Source of the DNA: Gluconobacter aidae
Lineage (GTDB): Bacteria; Pseudomonadota; Alphaproteobacteria; Acetobacterales; Acetobacteraceae
Direction: 5' to 3'
NCBI RefSeq assembly: GCF_009547075.1
Contig: NZ_WIPH01000009.1
Span: 28,404 to 92,403, forward strand
Length of the DNA stretch: 64,000 bases
Below, piece by piece: positions 14,426-23,392 of this stretch; the first letter of the stretch is position 1; the number at the start of each line of letters is the position of its first letter. The translations under genes were made by a program, and so were the position numbers. The notes under the pieces are model-generated. The model ran no database searches, was not told the DNA's origin, and saw only the letters and a program-made list of their open reading frames with translations.

Positions 14426-14998
14426 GCGTGGTTGCCAGCCAATCCGCTCAAGAGTGTTCAACAGGGTTGTGCGTGGAATTGTGAGACGTCGCGCAACGGA
14501 GAGCTTACTCTCACCCTTGTTGAGGTAGTCGAGCGCCATGTCCAAACGCTCCTGACTGATTGACGGAGGCCGTCCGCCTATTCGGCCTCGACGTTTTGCG
14601 GCCGCAAGCCCTGCCATGACACGCTCATGAATCAGAGCGCGTTCGTATTGAGCCAAAGCGCCAAACAAGGAAAACATCAGCTCGCCATGAGACGTTGTTG
14701 TGTCCATCTGTTCGGTCAGGGAACGGAAGGCTACGGATTTGGCCTTCAGATCTTCTATGATCGTCAGGAGATGTGGAAGAGATCGCCCCAGCCGATCCAG
14801 TTTCCAGACAACGAGTGTGTCACCACTCTTTATATAAGAGAGACATTTTTTAAGACCGGGTCTGTCATCGCGTGCCCCAGAGGCCTTGTCCTGGAAGATG
14901 TGTCGCTCATCGACGCCCGCCTGCACCAGAGCATCGCGCTGCAAGTCCACTGACTGGCGCTCATCGACGGAAGAAACGCGCATATAGCCGATAAGCAT
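14333..14998 (-). CDS. Serine recombinase (resolvase/invertase family)
   Basis: 221 aa from the ATG at 14998; a GTG at 15031 gives 11 more residues. The N-terminal catalytic domain has YMRVSS with the nucleophile serine at residue 9, WKLDRLGRS and an SLFGALAQYERALI helix, the classical TnpR/Hin pattern. A C-terminal HTH follows (RRLTIPRTTLLNTLERIGW), with an extra hydrophilic tail ending in RRRRQA. It would resolve cointegrates or plasmid multimers. Direct and inverted CGACAGGG repeats upstream (15043-15148) are its likely site. It borders the GC-poor island. Confidence 0.9.
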   Translation of the reverse strand: MLIGYMRVSSVDERQSVDLQRDALVQAGVDERHIFQDKASGARDDRPGLKKCLSYIKSGDTLVVWKLDRLGRSLPHLLTIIEDLKAKSVAFRSLTEQMDTTTSHGELMFSLFGALAQYERALIHERVMAGLAAAKRRGRIGGRPPSISQERLDMALDYLNKGESKLSVARRLTIPRTTLLNTLERIGWQPRSESEESDGDVDERTAENNEKKPLNRRRRQA

Positions 14999-15031
14999 GT
15001 CGGAAAACCCTATTTTTACCGTTTCCGTCAC

Positions 15032-15307
15032 TTACACCAATCCGACAGGGTTTGTCGCCACCCGGCATGGAAATTTTGTCTAGGAAACATGCGAGCGCGC
15101 CAGACTGGCATTCCCCCCTGTCGGGAATCATCTGCTTCGCGACAGGGGTAATATTCACGCTGAATGGCCGATTTGTGATGATGGTATATGGCCATCTGAG
15201 TATAGAAAGGGGGGATCGGACGGTTTCCTTTATATTGGACATCAAGCCAAAGCAGAACATTGATGAAAATTCGCAGAACAGCCGTTAAAAATTTTTTATA
15301 CCTTAGC
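15032..15307. other. Non-coding junction between resolvase and island
   Basis: It contains the CGACAGGG repeats and no convincing gene. GC content drops sharply from about 15240 rightwards, which marks the start of the foreign-looking segment. Confidence 0.5.
15043..15148. repeat. Candidate res site: CGACAGGG repeats
   Basis: CGACAGGG at 15043-15050, its inverse CCCCTGTCG at 15115-15123 and CGACAGGGG at 15140-15148. The last two form a 9-bp inverted repeat with a 16-bp spacer. It lies immediately upstream of the resolvase gene, where resolvases usually bind and recombine. Confidence 0.5.
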
Positions 15308-18300
15308 TCATTTCAATAATAATATTGCTTCATGACGAAGGAGAAAATAAGAAAAACTATCTTTGTCGAAATCCTCTTGGATCAAAGAACCTGATCTATA
15401 TATATTTCCCAATATTCGTAAATACTTATTCTCTATTTCAAATTTATCTGCTAGGCGCCAAATAAGCGAACTATGACGAAAAAGACGTATTAGGTTATCG
15501 TATTCATCACCTGCTTCGAAAATATCCCAAAGTTTTTTATGATACCGATCAAACAACCCCATCAGTCTCTGACTACTAAGTAAATGATAAGCTTCCATGA
15601 GATTGCTTTTTGTAACTAGATCATTACCATCATTTTCAGGAAAATATCGGCTTAAGGCTCGCATGAAATTGTAATAATCACCATTTTTCTGCAGCATTAC
15701 TTCTTGTAGGATCTCATTTTTTAGACCTTTGTCTTCCTCATCGTACATTTCTATAAGAATGTTATTTGATAAAATGTAGTGGTTTCCCTTCCTCGATTTT
15801 TTTAATATTTTCTTGAATGCTTCAACACGTCGCGATTTCTCTTCAATATTTTTAGCAATGATAAATTGCGCATGTAGGGCATTAGCCGAATTCCTTTCGA
15901 TACGGATTATTTCCCGAGCTTCGATTAATGATCTATCAATGTTACCAAGGTCATGCTGGCACAGCACACGTGTCATCATGACCGACTGCTTTCGCAGATT
16001 ACTCAGAGTAGATAAGTCTACAAGATTGCACTCTTCTATGGCCTCCTGATCTCGCCCTTTCATGCGTAGAAATTCAGCCAGCTTAATTCTTAGGGACGCT
16101 AGTTCTACTCGAAATTCCTCCCTCGGGGTAAATTCCTTTATTGCGTGTTGGCAGAAAATAATTCCATTTTTGAATCTGCAAGAGTCTAATAATAGACCTG
16201 CAAAAGAGACGGATAATCTAACAACCTCGCTCAATGTTTGAGAGTCGTCGCGTAATTTGGACGATAGAAATAATCGAAATATCAATTCCGAGCAATTTTC
16301 GAGTTCAATATCGTCTGTAGCCGGAGCGGAAATTTTTCTTGCAAAAGATGAGTTGCGTATCTTTCCATGACGCCAATCCTTTCCAAGGCAAATGTTCAAA
16401 GCTTTCTCGTCGATAGCATTAAAGTCTATATTTTCATCTTCCTTGATAACATCTCTAATGGGGCGTGGTATATGAATGTAATAAACGAAAGTCTCATCCT
16501 TGTTGCTATCTAAAAAAAGTGCTGGTTTAACGTCGATTAGAGATTTGGTACGAAGTATATCCGCATGTCTTCCGTGCAGACCGTGAGGGCCGTAGAATCT
16601 CTTTATGTCATCTAATTGTGCTCCAAATGGAAATGCCATTAACGCCAAGAGTAATTGGTATGCCCGCTTTTCATCAGAATCAGAAGAGTTTTTAATTGAA
16701 ACAATGGTCGATCGAATATCGTCAAAGCAAATACCTTTAGGTTTTAGGTATTCATTATCTTCATTATTATTTATAAGATTTGTTATAGATGTATATTCCA
16801 GTTCTTTAAGAGCTGCATCTATATATGCTGGAATCCCATCGGTAAATCTACGGAGTGCCTCAATTTTATCAGGATTTATGAAACGATCTGGATTTTGTGA
16901 ATTATTTCGCAAGTATAACTTGAAATCAATCTCGTCTAGAGGATTTAGTTTGATAACTTTTACATCATCTCTACTCAAGTATATATTCAATATATTTGAT
17001 AGTACGCATATATGAGAAGACAAATTATATTCTATTAAAATTTCAGATATTTCTTCGACAACCGATACTGTCGATTTGGTATCAACTCCCTTAAATAACC
17101 AAAAGCTACCTTCGTTTGAATTATATTTGACGTATTCTGAAAATTCGCAATCATGTTTCGATCGGAATTTGTGTAGGAAGTCATTTTTATCGATGCACCC
17201 GCTAAAATCAACAATATGAGTATCCCTCAAAGTCAAACTCATTCGTTCCATAAGCACAGAACAGAAACCATCTTCTCCCATTCCCGGGGAGCAGGTCACC
17301 CAAACGATCCGTTGCGCCTTTAATGCGGTCTCCGCAGTTCTTTGTTCGATCTCCCTTATATGGCGATGAGCTGGCTGTGGCCTTCTAAAGTTTGGAGCCC
17401 ATACGTTTGGTGCCATATGATCAAGACGACGGCCTCGACTCTCTGGGCGCACAGCATCCATAAATATTTGTGCGGTCCGCTCCCATGTGCAGCCCATATT
17501 CGACTGAAGTAGGAGCCTTTTAAGGTTCCTAGCTTTTTCCCTCCACACCGGAAGATTGGAGCCGATCTCCAAAAAAGCATCGGAAATTTGGATTATGTCG
17601 TCTTCATGTATATCTTCATTTTCGAGACCACCTTTTATATCTAGTGATTTAACATATTCATTTCCTTGACCTTTCAAACCTTGATCAATTAGCTGATATA
17701 ATCCGCTATTTTCTGTTAGAATGAGAGGAACCTCTGCGGCGATAGATTCCCAGCCAGTCAAACCGAACCCTTCGTGTAGTGACGGCATCACCGCGAGATT
17801 CGCTTCGTTAAGCCGATCGAACAACCTGCTTCTATCCGTTTCAAATGGCACAGCAATGACATTTGTCGAACGGTTGGCCTGCAAGTCTGCGTCGTACTTC
17901 GCGAGTGCTCCACTCTGCAGATCGCCCTCGGCTATCCCAACCAAAGTTAGCTGGGGATTTTGTCTCCATATCTCAGGTACACCTGGATTTTCGTTAGCTC
18001 GCCGCATTGCTCGACCAAACCCTGCAACAGCTAGTTGCCCTTGCTTGATTTTGCCTGCGCCAGGATCCATCCTGCCAAATGTTATAATCTTGAGGCGATC
18101 ATTGCTTAATTGATTACTTTCTCTAAATTGCGCAAGACCTGGAACAAGCTCTATGCATTTGCGACCGGTAATTTCCTCACAGGACTTTTTTAGTAACGGA
18201 CCTATGGCAAAAAGAAATGCATCTGGACAGCGTTTGAAAAGGTCTTTTTGAGCTTGGGATTTTGCGTCTCCCGGCGTGTCGCAACGTAATTTATGCGATT

Positions 18301-18688
18301 CATAGTATTCATAACGCATATGATGGATTAGTGCGACAAGTCCTCCAAATAACCTTCTAGATTCAATCGCAATATCACCACTAAATACATCATGCCCACA
18401 CCAAATCATATTGTCGATAAGAAGTCTTCTTTCAGTAAGGGCGGATTTAATATTCGACATCCAATCGAGGTGAAACGAGTCGGTAGCCTTGTCCATTCTT
18501 AAGGATATTAAACATATATTATGAGATTGGGCTTCCAACTCGTCTTCGGCACTTGAATAGGGAACTATACATATTACTTTTCCATTACCACCTATATAAT
18601 TTGATAGAGAGATGGAAAAATCGTAATTGAATGAGTTTATACCACCGTGTTTTGGCCCCCACGCAGTGGAAAATAGAACTATATTCAT
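15308..18688 (-). CDS. Glycosyltransferase (GT4-like)-STAND NTPase-like-TPR fusion protein
   Basis: 1126 aa. Residues 1-415 are a GT-B glycosyltransferase: FSTAWGPKHGGINSF at the N terminus, ITFGRMDPGAGKIKQGQ, then PSLHEGFGLTGWESIAAEVP, which holds the family-4 E-x7-E pair (E306, E314), and a nucleotide-sugar-type SGLYQLI. Residues about 460-800 resemble a STAND/AAA-type module: VTCSPGMGEDGF (465-476) sits where a P-loop should be but lacks the GK[ST] lysine. Residues about 850-1010 are TPR-like helical repeats (RIKLAEFLRMKGRDQEAIEE). Enzyme, switch and sensor in one chain is the plan of many phage-defence STAND proteins; that role is inferred. It is AT-rich, unlike the backbone, with no close partner gene. 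Confidence 0.75.
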   Translation of the reverse strand: MNIVLFSTAWGPKHGGINSFNYDFSISLSNYIGGNGKVICIVPYSSAEDELEAQSHNICLISLRMDKATDSFHLDWMSNIKSALTERRLLIDNMIWCGHDVFSGDIAIESRRLFGGLVALIHHMRYEYYESHKLRCDTPGDAKSQAQKDLFKRCPDAFLFAIGPLLKKSCEEITGRKCIELVPGLAQFRESNQLSNDRLKIITFGRMDPGAGKIKQGQLAVAGFGRAMRRANENPGVPEIWRQNPQLTLVGIAEGDLQSGALAKYDADLQANRSTNVIAVPFETDRSRLFDRLNEANLAVMPSLHEGFGLTGWESIAAEVPLILTENSGLYQLIDQGLKGQGNEYVKSLDIKGGLENEDIHEDDIIQISDAFLEIGSNLPVWREKARNLKRLLLQSNMGCTWERTAQIFMDAVRPESRGRRLDHMAPNVWAPNFRRPQPAHRHIREIEQRTAETALKAQRIVWVTCSPGMGEDGFCSVLMERMSLTLRDTHIVDFSGCIDKNDFLHKFRSKHDCEFSEYVKYNSNEGSFWLFKGVDTKSTVSVVEEISEILIEYNLSSHICVLSNILNIYLSRDDVKVIKLNPLDEIDFKLYLRNNSQNPDRFINPDKIEALRRFTDGIPAYIDAALKELEYTSITNLINNNEDNEYLKPKGICFDDIRSTIVSIKNSSDSDEKRAYQLLLALMAFPFGAQLDDIKRFYGPHGLHGRHADILRTKSLIDVKPALFLDSNKDETFVYYIHIPRPIRDVIKEDENIDFNAIDEKALNICLGKDWRHGKIRNSSFARKISAPATDDIELENCSELIFRLFLSSKLRDDSQTLSEVVRLSVSFAGLLLDSCRFKNGIIFCQHAIKEFTPREEFRVELASLRIKLAEFLRMKGRDQEAIEECNLVDLSTLSNLRKQSVMMTRVLCQHDLGNIDRSLIEAREIIRIERNSANALHAQFIIAKNIEEKSRRVEAFKKILKKSRKGNHYILSNNILIEMYDEEDKGLKNEILQEVMLQKNGDYYNFMRALSRYFPENDGNDLVTKSNLMEAYHLLSSQRLMGLFDRYHKKLWDIFEAGDEYDNLIRLFRHSSLIWRLADKFEIENKYLRILGNIYRSGSLIQEDFDKDSFSYFLLRHEAILLLK

Positions 18689-19005
18689 AAATATTTTACC
18701 TAAATCTCAAGATTGGGAAGTGGAAATACTGAGTAAGTTTGATTTTTTCTTACTGGGGCGATACCTGTCAACACTTCCTGATATTTGCTGTGAAAAGCGC
18801 TTCATCAAAATCGTCATTACCGCCTATTTTGACGCAAAAACAAGGTTATAACCTAACGACGGATGACAGCTTTTCAGATCCGTTAAGTAAGACGTTCTTG
18901 TCTGGAATGAGGGCGTAAGCGGTAGGTCCGCTTTTTCTAGCAGCTCCCCCGGGGTTTGGGTGGCTGCGGAACAGAAAATCTACACAAGATTTACAACCAG
19001 TAAGT
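18689..19005. other. Non-coding stretch upstream of the glycosyltransferase fusion gene
   Basis: 317 bp. The left half is AT-rich and would hold the promoter of the minus-strand fusion gene. At 18917-18933 there is AAGCGG-TAGGT-CCGCTT followed by TTTT, a small terminator-like hairpin on the plus strand. A near copy (AGCGGTAGGTCTGCTT) starts at 20453, on the other side of the vapBC-resolvase block. Confidence 0.45.
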
Positions 19006-19395
19006 CTATCGAATGAGAACCACTTCAACGCCGATTGCTTCAGCAATTTCAGCCCATGCCCGATCTGCCGTGACCGCAGGGAGATCCAATTTTTTAGCTA
19101 ATGCCAGACAGGCGCGGTCTCCGTGGCTGAGACCGACCCGCTTGGTTGCATCGCGCATTAATCCGGCCGTCAGAGCCAGGTTGTGATCAAGAGGCCGTAC
19201 GTCTAGGCGCAGAGCTGCGATCAGTTCGGATATTCCTTCGGCCGGGACGCCTTTATCAACAGCCTTAGAAACGATTTCCTGAAGGTTAATGGCGGAGATG
19301 GCGGCATCGCGCAGCCAGCGCCGAGCTTCTTCAGCGCCAGTTTCTTCGTTCAAGTCCGCAAAAACAGCGGACGTGTCGATGACGCAAATCGGCAT
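19006..19395 (-). CDS. vapC: VapC-like PIN-domain ribonuclease toxin
   Basis: 129 aa, standard length. The four acidic PIN residues are visible: D7 (VIDTSAV), E40 (INLQEIV), D93 (SHGDRACLALA) and D111 (TADRAW). VapC toxins cut tRNA or rRNA when the antitoxin is lost. The start overlaps the antitoxin stop (ATGA), so the pair is co-translated with the antitoxin first. It probably stabilises the plasmid or island by post-segregational killing. Confidence 0.92.
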   Translation of the reverse strand: MPICVIDTSAVFADLNEETGAEEARRWLRDAAISAINLQEIVSKAVDKGVPAEGISELIAALRLDVRPLDHNLALTAGLMRDATKRVGLSHGDRACLALAKKLDLPAVTADRAWAEIAEAIGVEVVLIR

Positions 19396-19661
19396 CAGCG
19401 CTGCACCTTATTGTCATGGTTATCCAGCGTATTTTCTGCGCGTCGTTCAGCAATGACTTCGTCGGCAATCGAAGAGCCGGCTGGCACATATTTTCGGAAT
19501 AGTGCTCTGGCCCGATCAAGCGAGGCATCGGGCGTCATCAAGCGAACCTCCCCGTCCACGATCTCTGCCATGACCTGGCCGCCCTTTTCGACGCCAAGTG
19601 ACTTACGCAGGCCAACCGGCAGGACAAGTCGGCCATTCGGCATAACATTGACACGAATCAT
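19395..19661 (-). CDS. vapB: VapB-like antitoxin, AbrB/MazE-type
   Basis: 88 aa. The N-terminal 45 residues are a swapped-hairpin AbrB fold (MPNGRLVLPVGLRKSLGVEK, then GGQVMAEIVDGEVRL), which binds DNA as a dimer. The C-terminal half is the flexible toxin-binding arm with an RARALFRKYV helix. It would neutralise VapC and repress its own operon through the palindrome at 19691-19706. Confidence 0.9.
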   Translation of the reverse strand: MIRVNVMPNGRLVLPVGLRKSLGVEKGGQVMAEIVDGEVRLMTPDASLDRARALFRKYVPAGSSIADEVIAERRAENTLDNHDNKVQR

Positions 19662-19690
19662 GTAAATGATCCCTCGCTCATTGAGGTTGC

Positions 19691-19726
19691 GACCTTAATT
19701 AAGGTCATATTCCTAACATAGGTCAT
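19691..19726. promoter_or_regulatory. Palindromic operator candidate for vapBC
   Basis: GACCTTAATTAAGGTC (19691-19706) is a 16-bp perfect palindrome 30 nt upstream of vapB, followed by another half-site AGGTCAT at 19720-19726. The position and symmetry suit autorepression by VapB. Confidence 0.6.
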
Positions 19727-19753
19727 TTTATGTGATGGTGCCATAAGTTCTTC

Positions 19754-19845
19754 CTGTCCGAAAACGATCGTTTACGGACAGGGGTGGAGCGATCTGTCCG
19801 TAAATTACCTTTACAGTGTTCCGGACATAGTGCATGTTTCGGACA
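19754..19845. repeat. CGGACA repeat array, candidate res site of the second resolvase
   Basis: CTGTCCG at 19754, CGGACAG at 19775, CTGTCCG at 19794, CCGGACA at 19821 and TCGGACA at 19839, with a weaker TCGGACG at 19852. These form inverted and direct pairs directly upstream of the resolvase, the usual arrangement of a three-subsite res. Confidence 0.55.
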
Positions 19846-19868
19846 TCCTATTCGGACGAAACGAGCCC

Positions 19869-20456
19869 ATGCCACGCACCTTTGCCTATGTTCGCGTCTC
19901 AACAGTCGGGCAGACGACCGAAAACCAGATTCAGGAAATTGAAGCCGCCGGTTTTCGGGTTGAACCGCGTCGCGTCGTTACCGAAACAATTTCCGGTAGT
20001 ACGTCCATCGCGCAGCGGCGCGGCTTTGCGCGCCTCATGGATCGACTGGAAGCTGGAGATGTTCTGATCGTGACCAAGCTTGATCGCCTTGGTCGCGATG
20101 CGATGGATGTCAGCACCACGGTTAAAATTCTGGGAGCCATGGGAGTGAAGGTTTACTGCCTCGCTCTTGGCGGTGCTGATCTGACCAGCTCGTCCGGCAC
20201 AATGACGATGCAGGTTCTGAATGCTGTTGCACAGTTTGAACGGGATCTGTTGATCGAGCGGACACAGTCCGGTCTCAGGCGAGCAAAGTCCGAAGGGAAA
20301 ACCCTCGGACGGCCGTCCGTACTATCAGAGAGTGATAGGCAATGCGTCCTCAAGGACCTGGCGGAGGGTATGAGTGTGTCCGCACTCGCCAGAAAATTCT
20401 CTACAAGTCGGCAGACTATTATGCGGGTTCGAAGTGAAAGCTTTCCCTCCGCCTAG
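19869..20456 (+). CDS. Serine recombinase (resolvase), second copy
   Basis: 195 aa from the ATG at 19869; an earlier in-frame GTG or ATG at about 19830 is less likely because it lies in the repeat array. AYVRVST carries the catalytic serine at residue 11. TKLDRLGRDAMD, VLNAVAQFERDLLIERTQSG and a C-terminal HTH (ALARKFSTSRQTIMRVR) complete a Tn3/Hin-type resolvase. It is only distantly similar to the resolvase at 14333. No transposase accompanies it. It lies beside vapBC, and together they may form one mobile stabilisation block inserted within the AT-rich island. Confidence 0.92.
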   Translation: MPRTFAYVRVSTVGQTTENQIQEIEAAGFRVEPRRVVTETISGSTSIAQRRGFARLMDRLEAGDVLIVTKLDRLGRDAMDVSTTVKILGAMGVKVYCLALGGADLTSSSGTMTMQVLNAVAQFERDLLIERTQSGLRRAKSEGKTLGRPSVLSESDRQCVLKDLAEGMSVSALARKFSTSRQTIMRVRSESFPSA

Positions 20457-20604
20457 CGGTAGGTCTGCTTACGCCTACAAATCAGACATTAACATATAAT
20501 GAGATTTAGTGAGAAAGCTGACGTTCGGAAAATTCAACACGGTAAATTTTCAATCGTAATCAAAGGCCAATAATTAATTCACTTGAAATGAGTGGATCTA
20601 AATT

Positions 20605-21837
20605 TCAGATGAGAGGAAATATTTCCCTAAGAAGTTGTCTGGAAGTATCTTTAGACATATTCGCCCTTAAGCAATGAGATCCTGAAACCTCAACATTTAT
20701 TATCTTTGGTGACGAATTTATTATTTTCTGTTCGGCTAGATATAATGTTGATTTCTGGTCAAATAGTTTGAATGGAAGATCATCTATTACGCTTTCTAAA
20801 TGCTCATTATAACTCTCTATCGCAAATTGTGCATTATTAGAGTACATTTCTGAAGAAGAAATTATTCTTGATATGTCGAGATCCTCTCGTATAGGAGCCT
20901 CGTATATATCAAGAATATCAAAAATTTCATTTCCGTCTAAAGAGGATAAAATTCCGAAATTAAGAATGGTATTTAACTTCGATATAGCTGAAGTCATTTT
21001 CGTATTATCTGGTAGTCCTCTATTTAGCTTTTCTATTTCAGGTGTCTTTCTTCTCGACATCACTTCGTGGTAATATATTCCAGCACCAGCAACTCCATTA
21101 AATTCCTTTATGTCCTGTTGAGCCACTTCCATTAGAGACGGACAGACCACACTCCATATCCCACTAATAGCTGGTCCCTGATCCTCTGTAAAAAGGTCAT
21201 CTATATATATTAGCTTCACCCGGCCATTTCGTTCTAATTCCAATATTTTCTCTTTGAAAGGAGATTGCATTTTCTCTCCTTTTTTATCTACTATAAATAT
21301 ATAATATATATTATTCATTCCCTCCTCTTCAAAAGAGGACAATATTTCATAAACAGCTCTGCCTGATACTACTGTATCTATAAATATGATTTTATCAGAC
21401 CTTATATATTTTTCAAATATACTATGGCTTCCAATATTAATTACTCTGTCTCTCATGAACCTAAACATTTTGTAATGCGGATCATTTAAATTTCCACGCA
21501 TTATTGCGCACGCACATTTTACCCAGAATTTTCGGATGATGTTGGTATCTAATCCGGGAATTTCGCTTGCGCCATAGTCTGCAGTAAATGGCATATAATA
21601 TGCTCGTTGCAACGCCGTTCTATGGTGTGTGTTTTTCAAAAATTCGCGTCGTGACTGAGGCGTCATAGATGTCAAAATATGGTTTCTATGGAAAGATATT
21701 GCAGCTTCGATCACGGGGGCCGCCCCTCTACTAGGGACAATCATGGCCTCGTAGCCATTTTTCCACTGGCAAGCACATTCTTTCGCAAGTTCAATGGCGC
21801 CTAATGAATAAGATTTTAAGCTGTCAAGCGTTAGCAT
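20605..21837 (-). CDS. Phosphoribosyltransferase-fold protein of unknown role
   Basis: 410 aa. Residues about 30-45 (AMIVPSRGAAPVIEAA) and 148-166 (KIIFIDTVVSGRAVYEIL) resemble the two hallmark parts of type I PRTases: the SRGG-like early loop and the PRPP-binding loop, which is normally D-D-x-x-T-T-G. Here it reads DTVVSGR, so the acidic pair and threonine are altered. The C-terminal half is unrecognised. It is very AT-rich with the same composition and strand as the glycosyltransferase fusion at 15308. They may once have been one operon, split by the vapBC-resolvase block. PRTase domains are known among predicted bacterial conflict-system effectors; this is inference. Confidence 0.6.
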   Translation of the reverse strand: MLTLDSLKSYSLGAIELAKECACQWKNGYEAMIVPSRGAAPVIEAAISFHRNHILTSMTPQSRREFLKNTHHRTALQRAYYMPFTADYGASEIPGLDTNIIRKFWVKCACAIMRGNLNDPHYKMFRFMRDRVINIGSHSIFEKYIRSDKIIFIDTVVSGRAVYEILSSFEEEGMNNIYYIFIVDKKGEKMQSPFKEKILELERNGRVKLIYIDDLFTEDQGPAISGIWSVVCPSLMEVAQQDIKEFNGVAGAGIYYHEVMSRRKTPEIEKLNRGLPDNTKMTSAISKLNTILNFGILSSLDGNEIFDILDIYEAPIREDLDISRIISSSEMYSNNAQFAIESYNEHLESVIDDLPFKLFDQKSTLYLAEQKIINSSPKIINVEVSGSHCLRANMSKDTSRQLLREIFPLI

Positions 21838-22105
21838 ATCTAGTCATCACCTTAAATCAATATATGGAAACCGGCGTTATAATAGTCGTCTTTTCTTACT
21901 TTAGAGTGTGGTTTCCGCAAGCATGCCGTCTTGAGCATGTCTTATACAAATGTCAGATTTTTTCTTGTATCATTCCAATGGAGACCTCCCGCTTCCCCCC
22001 AATACGCGGCATGTCTGCTCAAGGAATACGAGGCAGACAAGCGGGATACGCCTTTTTCAGGCGTCAGAACGCGGTATAATTTTTCTCGATAGAGGATGTA
22101 GCAAC
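21838..22105. other. Divergent intergenic region between the PRTase-like gene and its plus-strand neighbour
   Basis: 268 bp with no gene. A TATAAT box at 21878-21883 could serve the plus-strand gene, but its -35 is poor. An in-frame extension of the plus-strand gene exists but has no ribosome site. Confidence 0.4.
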
Positions 22106-23011
22106 ATGCCGCGCGAAGATTGGTCTCCGTCAATATCGGGACGGCTCAGACCGAAGGCGGAAGATAGCCAGTTGAATGATCATGACAGCTTAAAAATATG
22201 GGCTCTCGAAAGCGGCTCTGACCACGTAACGCTCCGCAGCAAAATGCGGATGCCCCATTCCTCAAGACACACCGTTATGGACGAGGCTCGCAAGGCGCTT
22301 CGGGGAGCGCTGCAAACGATCAGACCTCGTGGCGATCAGATCATCGAGGGCGTCTACTCTTCGAGCGTCGAAGGTTATTTCGATGTTGAGAACGTAGTCA
22401 TTTACAACATCGAGACGGCCTCCTTCAACAAATGCGCCATCAACGGCATCAGGGCGCGACGCGACAGATCGGATCGAGAGGATACTGCCTTCAGTCATAC
22501 CTTGCGATACACGCTAATCGATACGCCCAAGGCACCTGCGAACGTGATGGTTCACCTGCGTTTTGCATATCCTGGCTTTCGCAGCGTCTTCGATATCTGG
22601 TGGGCAGTAGTCAACGGTGAGCTTTTCTCGACTGGCTTGCTGCCCGGACGCTTTGGTATCCACGTCGATTTGTCCTGCCCGACCCCGCCTAAAAATCCTG
22701 CCAAATGTGTGAAAATTCTCTTTGATGGTATCATCGCGGCCTTGCAAAGCAATCTCGTAGCACCGGCAGAAGAGGTTGTGCTGAGGCTCTCGCGCAAGCA
22801 TGGCGTTGAAGCTGAGCTACTGCGCAAAAGGATTTTTCGACCACTCTCTCCTGCCATAATGGCAACCAGAACGGGGCCTCTGGTTGCTCCATACAGGAAG
22901 CACGGAGTGCAGTGGCACCCAGCCGATGACAAGTGCGAAGATTGCACTTTTGTTGTGTCCGAGAGCGATACGGCATTCTGCGATGCGTACCTTTTCCCGA
23001 TCGCGGATTAA
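22106..23011 (+). CDS. Hypothetical island protein
   Basis: 301 aa from the ATG at 22106, preceded by GAGGAT. It is hydrophilic with mixed alpha and beta content and no signal peptide or membrane span. Two cysteine pairs near the C terminus (KCEDC and AFCDA) could bind metal. The central part (VMVHLRFAYPGFRSVFDIWW, LLPGRFGIHVDLSCP) is not recognised. GC content is intermediate. It is divergent from the PRTase-like gene and ends 80 nt before an IS remnant, so it may be island cargo. Confidence 0.6.
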   Translation: MPREDWSPSISGRLRPKAEDSQLNDHDSLKIWALESGSDHVTLRSKMRMPHSSRHTVMDEARKALRGALQTIRPRGDQIIEGVYSSSVEGYFDVENVVIYNIETASFNKCAINGIRARRDRSDREDTAFSHTLRYTLIDTPKAPANVMVHLRFAYPGFRSVFDIWWAVVNGELFSTGLLPGRFGIHVDLSCPTPPKNPAKCVKILFDGIIAALQSNLVAPAEEVVLRLSRKHGVEAELLRKRIFRPLSPAIMATRTGPLVAPYRKHGVQWHPADDKCEDCTFVVSESDTAFCDAYLFPIAD

Positions 23012-23392
23012 CGGAGCAGAAAGCCTACTTAACCCAGTCCCGTGGACTGCCCTCGTTTTTGCGTAAGGTCTGTCTAACCGGAAAGAGGCAATGATGAGAT
23101 TACATTTCACGCAGGATCAGATCATCGAGATTCTGAAGGAGCATTAGACAGGTGCATGGGCGGCAGATTGAACCGCACCAGGGTTGCCGAAGATGTCCGC
23201 CTCAAAGCTTTTGTTCTGTAAAGCGGACCAGCCGCTCCCCCCAGAGCTGCCTGAGAGACACTATGCAGGCGGCCAGATACCGTGATGAGAAACTGGGGCA
23301 TTTAATGTGAAGATTTATACAACGTACACGAAAGTGCATTTTACGTACGCGTGGGGTGAGCACCGTTAGAATTCGTATCATCGCTCCACGCC
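23012..23392. other. Gene-free gap with IS debris
   Basis: Apart from the OrfA remnant nothing functional is seen. The segment separates convergent units (the unknown plus-strand gene and the minus-strand restriction-like operon). Confidence 0.5.
23094..23220 (+). pseudogene. IS3-family transposase OrfA remnant
   Basis: After GAAAGAGGCA, the ATG at 23094 opens MRLHFTQDQIIEILKEH, the typical start of an IS3-group OrfA (RFTEEQIIxILKEHEAG). A stop at 23145 interrupts it, and the same frame continues TGAWAADLNRTR, matching the usual AG-x-x-x-x-x-LCR, before decaying. No OrfB or terminal repeats were found. A dead trace of an insertion beside the restriction-like operon. Confidence 0.6.
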
